Shown one piece after another: positions 18,112-28,189 of a DNA stretch of 43,831 nucleotides. The DNA is taken from contig CANRJX010000004.1 of NCBI GenBank assembly GCA_947631095.1, positions 1 to 43,831 on the forward strand, written 5' to 3'. Both the position numbers and the translations under genes were made by a program. Numbering within the stretch: the first letter of the stretch is position 1; each line of letters opens with the position of its first letter. The notes below the pieces were generated by a model. It worked only from the letters and a program-made list of their open reading frames with translations. It had not been told where the DNA came from and searched no databases. This stretch comes from an uncultured Wohlfahrtiimonas sp. Its GTDB lineage: Bacteria > Pseudomonadota > Gammaproteobacteria > Cardiobacteriales > Wohlfahrtiimonadaceae.

Positions 18112-18489
18112 ATGCGCTATATAAAATATTTGATAATAAGTTTGTCTTTAATGATGATTGGAATGACTGCGACGATGCCTGATAAAATTCATAAAAACTG
18201 GTTAAGAGAATGGGATGATGGTTGGGTGGTTTATGCTTATCAGTCATCGGGTAATTTATACAGGGCAACACATGAAAAGCCTTATTTGGAAAATTTTGGC
18301 AAATATACAATAGAGAAAGATCGTATTAAGTTTATTGATAATCCTGAGAATTATACGGCTGTCATTTTTGATTTTTCAGTTGAAAATGGTGAAGATGTTT
18401 TACATCTTTATGATGCTGAAACCAGAAAACCTTATGGAAATTATCATTCAATTTCAGATATAGAGATGGATAATTTAATGCACGATTAG
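18112..18489 (+). CDS. Small predicted exported protein of unknown function
   Basis: Hydrophobic N-terminal signal-like segment; ORF ends just before a strong terminator. Confidence 0.55.
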   Translation: MRYIKYLIISLSLMMIGMTATMPDKIHKNWLREWDDGWVVYAYQSSGNLYRATHEKPYLENFGKYTIEKDRIKFIDNPENYTAVIFDFSVENGEDVLHLYDAETRKPYGNYHSISDIEMDNLMHD

Positions 18490-18495
18490 TTAAAC

Positions 18496-18521
18496 AAAAA
18501 GCCCTCAATGAGGGCTTTTTT
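18496..18521. terminator. Rho-independent terminator (convergent junction)
   Basis: AAAAAGCCCTC-AAT-GAGGGCTTTTTT. Confidence 0.85.
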
Positions 18522-18531
18522 ATTGAATCAA

Positions 18532-20628
18532 TTATTTATTAGCCACAAACCCAATCGTAGTGCCTTTGGCTTGTTTGAGATCATTCTCTTTCACTAATTG
18601 CGCTAATATCTCTTCAGGTTTCGTGATCACGCCCAATTTAGCTTGACGGGCAGAGATCGCAAAGTCACCGGGTGCTAAGCTAGTTAGTTTTTTAAAGTTC
18701 ATTTCCAATGCTGGATCAATTTCTTTAAAGCCTAAATAACGGCATTGTTCATTGAACAATAACCAAGCTTGATCGGCTGTTAAGTAGTTAAATTTCACTT
18801 TAAAGTCAAAACGACGAAGCATCGCTTGATCTAAATGATCCATCAAGTTTGTGGTTGCGATGAAAATGCCTGAAAACTCTTCCATTTGCGTGAGCATTTC
18901 GTTGACCATTGTCACTTCATAATTTTGCTGAGCATGGCGACGATCACGCAAGAAGCTATCCACTTCATCCATCAATAAGATTGCGCCTGTTGTATTCGCT
19001 TCATGGAATGCAGCAGCGATTTGCTTCTCAGTTTCACCAACATATTTATCCATCAAATCAGATACTTTTTTGATGAGTAAAGGCTTATTCAAATAATCCG
19101 CTAAGTAATGTGCAAATGCTGATTTACCGGTGCCAGATGCACCATATAAACAGATGCGTGCTTCATTGAATACTTTTAGGCGTTCGGCCAATAATGCTAA
19201 GTTTGAATCAGTATTCGTAAATGCAGGATTATAAATGTCACTTAAGCCACCAATTTTAGCAATGCGAATTTCTTCATTGCCTTGTGCCTTCAGTGTGCCA
19301 TTAATGATGGTTGCCGCAGCTTCATCATAATTGCCATTGAGTGAGTCTTGAATGGTGTTTAAAACTTTTGCAGTGCGGTCAATAATCGCAGGCACTAAAT
19401 TTTTAGAAAGCGCCAATGCATTTAAAGTGTTAGGGCTTAGTGTACCTTTTAAGGCAGACTCCAACATTGCTTTGCGTTCTGATTTTGGCGGTGATGCTAA
19501 ATGGAAAGTAAAATCAAAACGGCGAATAATGGCAGGATCAATGTCATAAGTATCGTTACAAATCCAAATGGTCGGAATTTTATTGGTTTCTAAAATATGG
19601 TTGAACCATGCTTTAGAAAAGTTTGGTAAACCTTCCATGGAGCCATCAAAAAATACATCTTCAATTTCATCAAAAATGATCAATGATTTTTGATTACAGA
19701 AGAAGTTTTGTGCGGCCAAATAAGCATATAAACGCTGTTCGCCTTTTTCTACGCCTTCGCCTTGAATGGATTCAGAGACAACTTCATAAGCAGATACTTT
19801 GAAATAATCCACTAAAACACGCGCCAACTCTGTTTTGCCTGTGCCAGGTTCACCATAAATTAATATGTTGATGCCTTTTTCATTGTTATCTAAAGCATAT
19901 TGTAAATATGGCACTAAAATAGAGAGTTCAGTTTTTAAGTAGTTAAAGTTTTCGAGTGTTAAGTCTGTAGGTTTGCTCTTAGAAACAACATCTTTCAGAA
20001 TGTTATAGGGCGTTGTTTCGTGAGAGAACATCGCTTCAATAAAATTGCGTGACAACAAATCAATTTTGCCACGGAAGAATAGAGAAGGGCCATGATGTAC
20101 ACGCACTAAACCTGTGCGAGCTAATGTACCATCCGATGCGAATGCCGTACGAATTTCTTGTGGCGTAGTTTGAAGTAATACTGCCAAAATACGATACATT
20201 TGATCAGAGCTGATTGCGCCCAATAAGTCCAACGCATTATTCAATAATGTTTCATTGTACGTAATCAGCGTGAATTCTAATAAAGCACATTCAATGTCAG
20301 AAAGATCAATCAGAGATTTTAAGTTTTCTAAATTATGGCTTAAATCTGCATTGTAAGGCTTTTTAAAGAGTTCAGGATCAGCAGATAATGCTTCTTGCTG
20401 TTCTTTTAATGTTTTTAAAATATCAGCACGATTTAAAGGTGGTTTATGATTGATCCATTTATCTAAAGATAAGGCCGTTGCTAATTGATCATCACTAAAA
20501 TAGTCTTTATGAATAAACTCGCGATGGCCACCAAGATCAATAATAATTGTTAAAATCCATGATTGTACAATCGGTGGTAATTGTTGTGTGTAATCCATAG
20601 CTAAAGCCGGAGTTGTTTTGTTTGTCAT
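18532..20628 (-). CDS. Tandem AAA-domain ATPase
   Basis: Two AAA modules: YGEPGTGKTELAR / LIIFDEIEDVFFD / IIRRFDF and YGASGTGKSAFAH / ILLMDEVDSFLRD / MLRRFDF; unassigned N-terminal region of about 230 aa. Confidence 0.8.
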   Translation of the reverse strand: MTNKTTPALAMDYTQQLPPIVQSWILTIIIDLGGHREFIHKDYFSDDQLATALSLDKWINHKPPLNRADILKTLKEQQEALSADPELFKKPYNADLSHNLENLKSLIDLSDIECALLEFTLITYNETLLNNALDLLGAISSDQMYRILAVLLQTTPQEIRTAFASDGTLARTGLVRVHHGPSLFFRGKIDLLSRNFIEAMFSHETTPYNILKDVVSKSKPTDLTLENFNYLKTELSILVPYLQYALDNNEKGINILIYGEPGTGKTELARVLVDYFKVSAYEVVSESIQGEGVEKGEQRLYAYLAAQNFFCNQKSLIIFDEIEDVFFDGSMEGLPNFSKAWFNHILETNKIPTIWICNDTYDIDPAIIRRFDFTFHLASPPKSERKAMLESALKGTLSPNTLNALALSKNLVPAIIDRTAKVLNTIQDSLNGNYDEAAATIINGTLKAQGNEEIRIAKIGGLSDIYNPAFTNTDSNLALLAERLKVFNEARICLYGASGTGKSAFAHYLADYLNKPLLIKKVSDLMDKYVGETEKQIAAAFHEANTTGAILLMDEVDSFLRDRRHAQQNYEVTMVNEMLTQMEEFSGIFIATTNLMDHLDQAMLRRFDFKVKFNYLTADQAWLLFNEQCRYLGFKEIDPALEMNFKKLTSLAPGDFAISARQAKLGVITKPEEILAQLVKENDLKQAKGTTIGFVANK

Positions 20629-20645
20629 TTGAATCTCAAGAAAAT

Positions 20646-21314
20646 TTAATGAAGACTAATGCGAAGTGCAAAAGCTGTAATAAGTGGTGCGAGTGCAAGC
20701 GTAATAAGATCTAATGCAAAAAATACAGCATAAAATCCTGCCACAGAATGCCCTTCAACGATTCTAAGTGTTGCCTGTACACCAAAAATAAGCACAGGTA
20801 AAAAGAGAGGTAGAGCGATGATGCTGAGCAATAAGCCCGCGCGTCTTAATTGTAAAGTTAAGGCAGTACAAATTGCACCAATACAGCTCAAAATAGGTGT
20901 GGCGATTAATAGTAAAAATGCGATTTCTAGTACTTGTGGTACTGTGAAATACAGCATTAAACCTAAAATCGGTGAAACAATGATTAATGGGAGCGCAGTT
21001 AAACACCAATGTGCAATGATTTTTGCTAAAACAACCACCACCAATGGTGTGCCTGAAAGCATGAGTTGCTCTAATGAACCGTCATCATAGTCATTTTTAA
21101 ATAAACGTTCCATGATTAGCATGTTCGATAAAAGCGCACCAATCCATAAAATGGCTGGTGAAACATTGCGCATCACTTTTTCATTATCTAGCCCTAAACC
21201 TAATGGAAATAAGCTAACAATGATCAAAAAGAAGATCATTGGTGTTAATAATTCTGTTCGTTGGCGCATGCCCAGTTGTAGATCACGTTGAATGATCGCA
21301 GTGAATACACTCAT
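20646..21314 (-). CDS. ccmB: heme exporter protein CcmB
   Basis: Six-TM protein with RTELLTPMIFFLIIVSLFPLGLG; directly after ccmA. Confidence 0.88.
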   Translation of the reverse strand: MSVFTAIIQRDLQLGMRQRTELLTPMIFFLIIVSLFPLGLGLDNEKVMRNVSPAILWIGALLSNMLIMERLFKNDYDDGSLEQLMLSGTPLVVVVLAKIIAHWCLTALPLIIVSPILGLMLYFTVPQVLEIAFLLLIATPILSCIGAICTALTLQLRRAGLLLSIIALPLFLPVLIFGVQATLRIVEGHSVAGFYAVFFALDLITLALAPLITAFALRISLH

Positions 21315-21952
21315 TCTTTTCTATAGCTCTCAATAATGTGATGTTGATTATACACTGCTTCTGATGGTGTTTGATGTGATGTGAAAATAACTGTGCCATT
21401 TTGTTCATGATGGGCTTTTATGGCAGTCTCTAAAATTTCAACAGAACGTTTATCTAACGCTGTAAAAGGCTCATCTAGAATCCAAATTGTTTTAGGTTCT
21501 AGCCATAAGCGTGAAAGTGCAACACGACGCCTTTGTCCCGCAGATAAGAAACGAATTGCACGGCTTTGAGTAGGAATTGAAAGTTTTTCAAAAATTTCAT
21601 AAATTTCCGTATCAGACTTTTGTATGCCTTGAATTTTTAGCATTAAGCTAATGTTTTCATAAGCTGTTAAATCATCTTTCAAACCAAGCGCATGACCAAT
21701 GTATAAAATTTGTTGGTGATAAACATGCGCAAGCTCTTTGCGATTAATCTCATTTAAAAAAATATCACCTAAATAAATATTATTTAATCCTGCAATGACA
21801 CGTAAAAAAGTTGTTTTACCTGCACCATTTTCACCTTCAATATAAAGGCTATCACCATTTTTTAATGTCAGCGAAACAGGCGTAAAAACTTTTCGGTAAT
21901 TACGTGTTGCGCTGACATCTTGAATGGTTAATGTAAATTCAGGAAACATCAT
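21311..21952 (-). CDS. ccmA: heme ABC exporter ATP-binding protein CcmA
   Basis: GENGAGKTTFLRVIAGL, LSAGQRRRVALSRL, IWILDEPFTALD. Confidence 0.9.
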   Translation of the reverse strand: MMFPEFTLTIQDVSATRNYRKVFTPVSLTLKNGDSLYIEGENGAGKTTFLRVIAGLNNIYLGDIFLNEINRKELAHVYHQQILYIGHALGLKDDLTAYENISLMLKIQGIQKSDTEIYEIFEKLSIPTQSRAIRFLSAGQRRRVALSRLWLEPKTIWILDEPFTALDKRSVEILETAIKAHHEQNGTVIFTSHQTPSEAVYNQHHIIESYRKE

Positions 21953-23691
21953 TAATTGGGCTTAATTGGTGATGCTTTTGAGCTATCACGAATTTGATCT
22001 AGAGTAATAATATTAATTTTTGCTGTTGGAATGGCTTCTTTAATGCTTTCAATATCTCCTGCTGTTCCCACTGCTTCGTTGGTCATACTTAAACGACCAC
22101 CAATTTCGAGATTATCATAAGAGAATAAGCTTGGTGAATTTGGCATTAATTTATCAGCATCTGTGATTTCTACTGTTAATGGAAAACTCAATGTTTTAGC
22201 CGCTGGAATTTTTTTAGCAGCCAAAGGCATACGAGAACCAGCCATAGAAATAAATAGATTGAGCGTAGTAGCATTTGGTAATGCTTCTAAATCAACATCT
22301 GGTGCATTCACTTGTACTAAAAAACGCTTATCTTGTTGTTTAGCAACCAAATCAACAAGTACGTTCATATTATTTGCAAATGGTTCTACATCATCTTTTG
22401 GCTCAAATAATAAAGCACTTTCATAAGCTCCTTTCGGTAATTGAACAAGTGGAGTTGTATAAATGGTTGAATTATTTTTAAGATTTTTGATGTCACCAAA
22501 CACAGCAATGTGCTCATAATTGCGAATTGGCTGGGCAATCCCTTCAAAACTATCAAAATCATTGATTGAGATTTCATCAGGAATATTTGAATTAGGCGTG
22601 ATTAAAATTTCTTTATAGGCCAATGGTGTATTTTCTTCTAAATCCATCATATATACCGTTAATAAAGAAGGATCCGATAAACTTTCCCAATTTAAAGCAT
22701 CTAATGATTTTGTGTTAATCACATAATTGCGAATTTGTGCAGTTTCCATTGTTTGCTGATTAATAGCCGCCAAAATCATATCAATCGCCTGCACTGTTTT
22801 TTCAGACTGCTCTTTTTGTTCTGGTGTAGTGTTGCGTTCAGCAAAGATTTTGCGAAGATTTTGCCATTGAACAATCGCTTCATCAATCATTTGGTTGTCA
22901 TACAATGCTTGAGCATACATCACACGCAAGCCAGTATCTTCAGGATTCAACGCCAAGAAAGCTTCAATCTTTTTAATTAAAGCAGGGGTTAATTGATTTT
23001 GAGAATTTTGTAACTCAATATCAATGATCATCGTATTTGCGATGTAATCGTTTGGCGATAACTCAATAACTCTTGAATAAACCTCATGTGCTGCAGGAAG
23101 CCATCTAACATCATAGAGCATTTTGCCAAGTAACTTTAATGTTGTCGGATTATCATGAGTCTCTTTTGCGCTCATGAAAAATAGTGCAGGGAAACCATAT
23201 TTTAACTCATTGAAAATTTCAGGGTTACGAGGTTGAGGTTCAACTTCTAAAATACTTTTCGGAGAATTTAACTCAGCCGATGGAATTGTATCGCGCCATT
23301 CTGTGAATTCTTGCACTAAGCGTGTGCGTTCAGAATCATAAAGACGAACATCTGGTGTGTATGATAAAGCCCAAAATCCACCAATTGCAAGGATAGGGAA
23401 GAGCAAAGCAATTAACGTTACGATAATGCGTGTAGGAGCAGATAATTTAACAACATTTTGTCTGCTAATTTTAAGCAAATCTCGTGCAGCTTCAGCTTTC
23501 TGAAGATCATATTGTTCTTGAGTCAGTGCACCACTTGCGAGTTCCTTAGATAAACGCTCTTCTGTTGCAATATAATTTTTCTTATAAATATCTTGCAACG
23601 AAACTTCTGGTTGAGCTGATTTTGATCTGACTAATGGGTAAAAAATTACTAATATTGTCAGTGCAAAAATTAAAAAAGAGGTGAAAATCAT
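21952..23691 (-). CDS. ccmI: c-type cytochrome biogenesis protein CcmI
   Basis: Two N-terminal TM segments, TPR-like region, located after ccmH. Confidence 0.82.
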   Translation of the reverse strand: MIFTSFLIFALTILVIFYPLVRSKSAQPEVSLQDIYKKNYIATEERLSKELASGALTQEQYDLQKAEAARDLLKISRQNVVKLSAPTRIIVTLIALLFPILAIGGFWALSYTPDVRLYDSERTRLVQEFTEWRDTIPSAELNSPKSILEVEPQPRNPEIFNELKYGFPALFFMSAKETHDNPTTLKLLGKMLYDVRWLPAAHEVYSRVIELSPNDYIANTMIIDIELQNSQNQLTPALIKKIEAFLALNPEDTGLRVMYAQALYDNQMIDEAIVQWQNLRKIFAERNTTPEQKEQSEKTVQAIDMILAAINQQTMETAQIRNYVINTKSLDALNWESLSDPSLLTVYMMDLEENTPLAYKEILITPNSNIPDEISINDFDSFEGIAQPIRNYEHIAVFGDIKNLKNNSTIYTTPLVQLPKGAYESALLFEPKDDVEPFANNMNVLVDLVAKQQDKRFLVQVNAPDVDLEALPNATTLNLFISMAGSRMPLAAKKIPAAKTLSFPLTVEITDADKLMPNSPSLFSYDNLEIGGRLSMTNEAVGTAGDIESIKEAIPTAKINIITLDQIRDSSKASPIKPN

Positions 23692-24146
23692 TGAGGAGTA
23701 TCCTTTTTGTTTAGCATTTCAGACAATTTTTCGATTTCTGCTTGTGATAAAGGTTGTATGTTTGTTGTTTCAGCTTTTCTACGGCGAGAAAAAATAATAA
23801 CAAGAACACCCAGTAAGACAATTGCAGGGCCGAACCAAAGCACAAAAGTAATAGGTTTAACTGGTGGCGTATATAGAACGAAATCACCATAACGATCGAC
23901 CATAAATGATAGGATCTCACTATCGCTTCTGCCATCATTGATCATAAAATAGACGCGGTCTTTCAAGTCTTTTGCTAATGGTGCGTCTGAATCGGCTAGA
24001 TTTTGATTCTGGCATTTCGGACAACGTAAGTCTTTGATTAATGAGTTAAAGCGTTTTTCGCTCACAGGATTATTAAAAGGATAAATGTTGACATTAGCAA
24101 CGGCTAACCCTGAAATGAGCACCAAAAAAATTAGGATTTTTTTCAT
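23688..24146 (-). CDS. ccmH: cytochrome c maturation protein CcmH
   Basis: LRCPKCQNQNLADSDAPLAKDLK (LRCxxCQ motif). Confidence 0.92.
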   Translation of the reverse strand: MKKILIFLVLISGLAVANVNIYPFNNPVSEKRFNSLIKDLRCPKCQNQNLADSDAPLAKDLKDRVYFMINDGRSDSEILSFMVDRYGDFVLYTPPVKPITFVLWFGPAIVLLGVLVIIFSRRRKAETTNIQPLSQAEIEKLSEMLNKKDTPQ

Positions 24147-24697
24147 TATGACTGATCTCCTTTGGCAAAGAGTGACTCATAAATCGTTTTCAATTGAGAG
24201 TTCCATACATCCGGTAAAATTGCACCAACATGACGATAACGAATGACATTATTTTCATCTACAAAAAATGTTTCAGGTGCACCATAAACGCCTAACTCGA
24301 TACCAACAGAGCCGCTTTCATCGAGAAAATTAAATAAATATGGGTCGCCAAGATCTTGTAACCATCTATGAGCAAGCACCGGGTCATCTTTGTAGTTAAT
24401 ACCATAAATAGTAATGCCTTGGTCTTTTAAAACATTTAAGGTTTCATGTTCATCACGACATGTTGGACACCATGTTGCCCATACATTGATCAATGCAGGG
24501 CCTTTGATGTCTTCATTCGTTAAAATCGCAGCGATACTATTGGGGGCGTCTAATTTTTTGGAACTGAATTCAGGAAGTGGCTTACCTTCTAGTTGAGAAG
24601 GTAATTTACTTGGATCATTGCCTAATGTTATGAAAAAGAAGCCAAATATAATAACTAAGGCAGATACTGTAAGTGCAGTAATTGCAGGTTTTTTCAT
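24146..24697 (-). CDS. ccmG: thiol:disulfide interchange protein CcmG/DsbE
   Basis: NVWATWCPTCRDEH thioredoxin-like active site, membrane anchor, ...YGAPETFFVD. Confidence 0.92.
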   Translation of the reverse strand: MKKPAITALTVSALVIIFGFFFITLGNDPSKLPSQLEGKPLPEFSSKKLDAPNSIAAILTNEDIKGPALINVWATWCPTCRDEHETLNVLKDQGITIYGINYKDDPVLAHRWLQDLGDPYLFNFLDESGSVGIELGVYGAPETFFVDENNVIRYRHVGAILPDVWNSQLKTIYESLFAKGDQS

Positions 24698-24706
24698 ATT
24701 AACTCC

Positions 24707-26686
24707 TTATTTTTCAGAGACACTTTGACGACGAAGGCTAAACAATGCAACCACTGCCGCCATTGCCATAATGATACCGCCGAACCAAATCCAACGAATG
24801 AACGGTTTAACATACAAACGAATCGCCCAACTTTGACCTGGTCGCTCTTCAGAAAGCGCAATATAAAGATCATCTAAGATAGATGCTCTTAGAGCCACTT
24901 CACTGATGGGCATTCCACTTGCTGTATAGATACGTTTTTCAGGATGCATCATGCGTAAAAATTCGCCTTGGAAACTCACGGAGAAAGTCCCTTTTGTTGC
25001 GGTATAGTTAGGACCTTGAATGTCTTCTAATTTCTCTAATTTGAAATCATAGCCTTGTACTGCCTCAGTTTGACCAACTTTTAATAAACGATCTGCTTCT
25101 ACGCTGTAATAGCTTGTCATAGTAATGCCGATGATTAAAATCACTGTACCAAAGTGACCCAAGTTCATTGCAACGCGAGACATCGACTGTGAAAAAAAGC
25201 CTTGAATGAAATTTGCATTGCGCGGTTTGTGCATGTAAATCTCAGACAATATGCCAAAAAATACCCAGTAACAAAGAATTAAACTCAGAGTTACCATCGG
25301 TTCTAGCAGTGGTAAAGGTAATTCATTATTGTGATTAAGATTATTGATATAAGTTACGTACAACGCATTTGATACTGGGCCTAAGATTAATGAAGCAATC
25401 GCCATAAAAATCAACGGTTTTTTAATGCGGCTCAGTTGATCTTTTTTGAAGCGAACCATCGGCGTGATGCCCATAATCACTAAAAGAATCAATGCGAGAG
25501 GATTAACGGTTTTATTGAAGAAGTTAGGGCCCACTGATATTTTACCAATCGCTAACATATCAATAATTAACGGATAAAGTGTTCCTAAAACAACGATAAA
25601 ACAAATAACTGATAAGAAAATATTATTCAATAAAATACCAGTTTCTCTTGAAACTAATGTCACATTTGCTTGCTGGCGAATTCTATTTGAACGGAATAAC
25701 AATAAACCGATTCCAAAAATTACAACCATTGCAAGGATCATTAAAATGATTGCACCACGTCTAGGATCTGCTGCGAATGAGTGAACAGATGTTAAAACAC
25801 CTGAACGGACTAGGAATGTACCTAATACACTTAAGCAGAAACATAAGATTGTCATTAAAACTGACCAAATAGAGAATGCTTGGCGTTTTTCAGTAGTAAT
25901 TAATGAGTGGAGAAGTGCAGTGGATAAAATCCATGGAATCAAAGATGCATTTTCTACAGGATCCCAGAACCACCAGCCACCCCAGCCAAGTTCATAATAA
26001 GCCCACCAGCTACCAACCGTGATGCCTAATGTCAAAAATGCCCAAGCTGCTAATACCCAAGGGCGCAACCAACGAACTGTGACACGGTCAATATAGCCAT
26101 TAATTAAAATCGCACATACAAAAGCATAAGGTACTGCAAAACCGACATAACCCATATACAACAAAGGAGGGTGTATGATTAAACCAACATCTTGTAGCAA
26201 AGGATTAAGATCACGACCATCAAAAATCATATTATCGATCATGCGGTCGAATGGATTAGATGTAAAGATGACAAATGCGATAAATGCAGCTGAAATCGCA
26301 CCTAAAATTGATAATGTCGTTGCGGTTAATTCAATCGGAAGCTTACGCATAAAGAATGTTGCAACATACATCCACAATGCCAATGTTAATACCCAAAGTA
26401 ATACAGAGCCTTCATGGCTGCCCCAAATTGCCGTAAATCTGAAAATGGCAGGCAATTGTGTGTTTGAGTTACGATATACATATGAATAACTGAAATCATT
26501 CACATAAAAAGCATAACCAAGGCATACAAAAGAAATTAACAGCATCCAAAATATCCATGCTGTTAATGGTTTTGAGGTCTGCATTAGCTTTATGTTATGG
26601 GTATAAAGCCCGACCATTGGTAGGAAAAGTAATAATAAAGATGAAGCTAGTGCGATATATAGGGTTAATTCGCCATATGGTAACAT
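24707..26686 (-). CDS. ccmF: heme lyase subunit CcmF
   Basis: WGSHEGSVLLW, GWGGWWFWDPVENASLIPW WWD motif; multi-TM. Confidence 0.94.
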   Translation of the reverse strand: MLPYGELTLYIALASSLLLLFLPMVGLYTHNIKLMQTSKPLTAWIFWMLLISFVCLGYAFYVNDFSYSYVYRNSNTQLPAIFRFTAIWGSHEGSVLLWVLTLALWMYVATFFMRKLPIELTATTLSILGAISAAFIAFVIFTSNPFDRMIDNMIFDGRDLNPLLQDVGLIIHPPLLYMGYVGFAVPYAFVCAILINGYIDRVTVRWLRPWVLAAWAFLTLGITVGSWWAYYELGWGGWWFWDPVENASLIPWILSTALLHSLITTEKRQAFSIWSVLMTILCFCLSVLGTFLVRSGVLTSVHSFAADPRRGAIILMILAMVVIFGIGLLLFRSNRIRQQANVTLVSRETGILLNNIFLSVICFIVVLGTLYPLIIDMLAIGKISVGPNFFNKTVNPLALILLVIMGITPMVRFKKDQLSRIKKPLIFMAIASLILGPVSNALYVTYINNLNHNNELPLPLLEPMVTLSLILCYWVFFGILSEIYMHKPRNANFIQGFFSQSMSRVAMNLGHFGTVILIIGITMTSYYSVEADRLLKVGQTEAVQGYDFKLEKLEDIQGPNYTATKGTFSVSFQGEFLRMMHPEKRIYTASGMPISEVALRASILDDLYIALSEERPGQSWAIRLYVKPFIRWIWFGGIIMAMAAVVALFSLRRQSVSEK

Positions 26687-26695
26687 GCCAACTCC

Positions 26696-27163
26696 TTAAG
26701 GTTGTGAGCCAGGATGTCTTGAGTTTTCATCAAGAACAATACCAGATTTTTCGAGAGATTCTTTCACTTCAGGTGGCATATATGTTTCATCATGTTTTGC
26801 TAAAATTTCAGTAGCAGTAAAAGTATTTTTATCAGATAAAAAGCCAGTTGCGATGACGCCTTGTCCTTCTCTAAATAAGTCAGGGAGCATTTTATCGTAA
26901 GTAACATTTACTCGTTCTTGCCCATCCATAATGTCGAAAGCAACATCGATTGTTTCAGTGCTTTTTACTATTGAACCCGGCGCAACTAAACCGCCTATTC
27001 TAATAGAGCGTTCTAAAGGTGCTTTACCTTCTTTAACTTCGATGGGTGAATAGTAGTAATTTAATTCACTTCTAGATGCATAAATTAGCAGCCCAATTGC
27101 TGCAAGCGTTACCGCTACCAATGCGGAGACAATAATGGCTCGTTGTTTTTGTTTCGGGGTCAT
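26696..27163 (-). CDS. ccmE: heme chaperone CcmE
   Basis: ATEILAKHDETYMPPEV heme-binding His motif. Confidence 0.93.
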   Translation of the reverse strand: MTPKQKQRAIIVSALVAVTLAAIGLLIYASRSELNYYYSPIEVKEGKAPLERSIRIGGLVAPGSIVKSTETIDVAFDIMDGQERVNVTYDKMLPDLFREGQGVIATGFLSDKNTFTATEILAKHDETYMPPEVKESLEKSGIVLDENSRHPGSQP

Positions 27164-27348
27164 TATTCAATTCCTTCTTGCTTCATAATTTGTTTTAGTT
27201 TCTTACTTTCACTAAATAGAGGGATCACTAAGCCAAGCACACAGATTAAAAAGAATCCATAACTCAGCCAAACATATAAACCATGTTTTCCCATTTGCAG
27301 AAATTCTGCAAAGCTCCCAAATGCAAATGTCATTGTTATTCCATCCAT
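27163..27348 (-). CDS. ccmD: heme exporter protein CcmD
   Basis: Single-TM 61-aa protein (GKHGLYVWLSYG) between ccmC and ccmE. Confidence 0.85.
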   Translation of the reverse strand: MDGITMTFAFGSFAEFLQMGKHGLYVWLSYGFFLICVLGLVIPLFSESKKLKQIMKQEGIE

Positions 27349-27350
27349 AA

Positions 27351-28091
27351 TTATTGATTCAAGTAATGTTTCATAACTTTTTCTCTGTTAATTAAGTTCA
27401 CACTCTTTTTTAGAACATAGCCTGTGGTGAATAGACTGTAAGCTATGATCATTAAAATAAGTGGTAACAACATATCCATCGGAATTTTAGGACCACCGGA
27501 TGCAAAAAGTGTACTTTTTTGGTGCAAAGAGTTGAAAAAGTATACTGAGAATTTTACAAGAATTGCGGTTGCTATACCAATTACAGCTAAAATTGATGTG
27601 AATAGATCTGCTGTTTGTCTATCTTCAATTGCATGATCAAATGCGATGTAGCCAATGTAAAAGAATAATAGTAATAGTTCAGAGGTTAATCTTATGTCCC
27701 AAACCCACCAAGTTCCCCACGTTGGTGCACCCCAAATCGCGCCAGTCACTAATGCAATTGCTGTATATACTGCGCCAATAACTGCAAGGCTTCTAGCAAC
27801 CAATGGTAATAGTTTAACTTTCCAAATTAAAAAGCAAAGACTTGTGATGGCCATTGTCATATATAAAGACGTAGAAAGCATAGCCGCAGGAACATGAATA
27901 TAAATGATTCTAAAGCTATTACCTTGTTGGTAATCTGGTGGTGCAAAACCCAAGCCAAGTGTTAAGCCAATTATTGTGAGAATAAGGCTTCCCCAAAGAC
28001 AATACGGTGTAATTGCATTTGCTAAAGGGATATAGTATTTATAGCTCGCATACTTTTTATACCAGCTTACTTTTTTTGTTGAAACAGCCAT
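27351..28091 (-). CDS. ccmC: heme exporter protein CcmC
   Basis: GAPTWGTWWVWDIRLTSELLLLF WWD-type motif. Confidence 0.93.
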   Translation of the reverse strand: MAVSTKKVSWYKKYASYKYYIPLANAITPYCLWGSLILTIIGLTLGLGFAPPDYQQGNSFRIIYIHVPAAMLSTSLYMTMAITSLCFLIWKVKLLPLVARSLAVIGAVYTAIALVTGAIWGAPTWGTWWVWDIRLTSELLLLFFYIGYIAFDHAIEDRQTADLFTSILAVIGIATAILVKFSVYFFNSLHQKSTLFASGGPKIPMDMLLPLILMIIAYSLFTTGYVLKKSVNLINREKVMKHYLNQ

Positions 28092-28189
28092 AACTCACTC
28101 AATATAAAAGATAGAATGCATAATTATAGCGAAATCGCTAAATATTGCAGTAGATAATCTGCTTGTAAAGTTAAATTTACAACAGTTTG

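Noticed and set aside
18532-20628. Tandem-AAA ATPase as a phage-defence component
   Set aside because: No nuclease, reverse transcriptase, HORMA or other defence partner nearby, no mobile element context; the linkage seen is to ccm genes.
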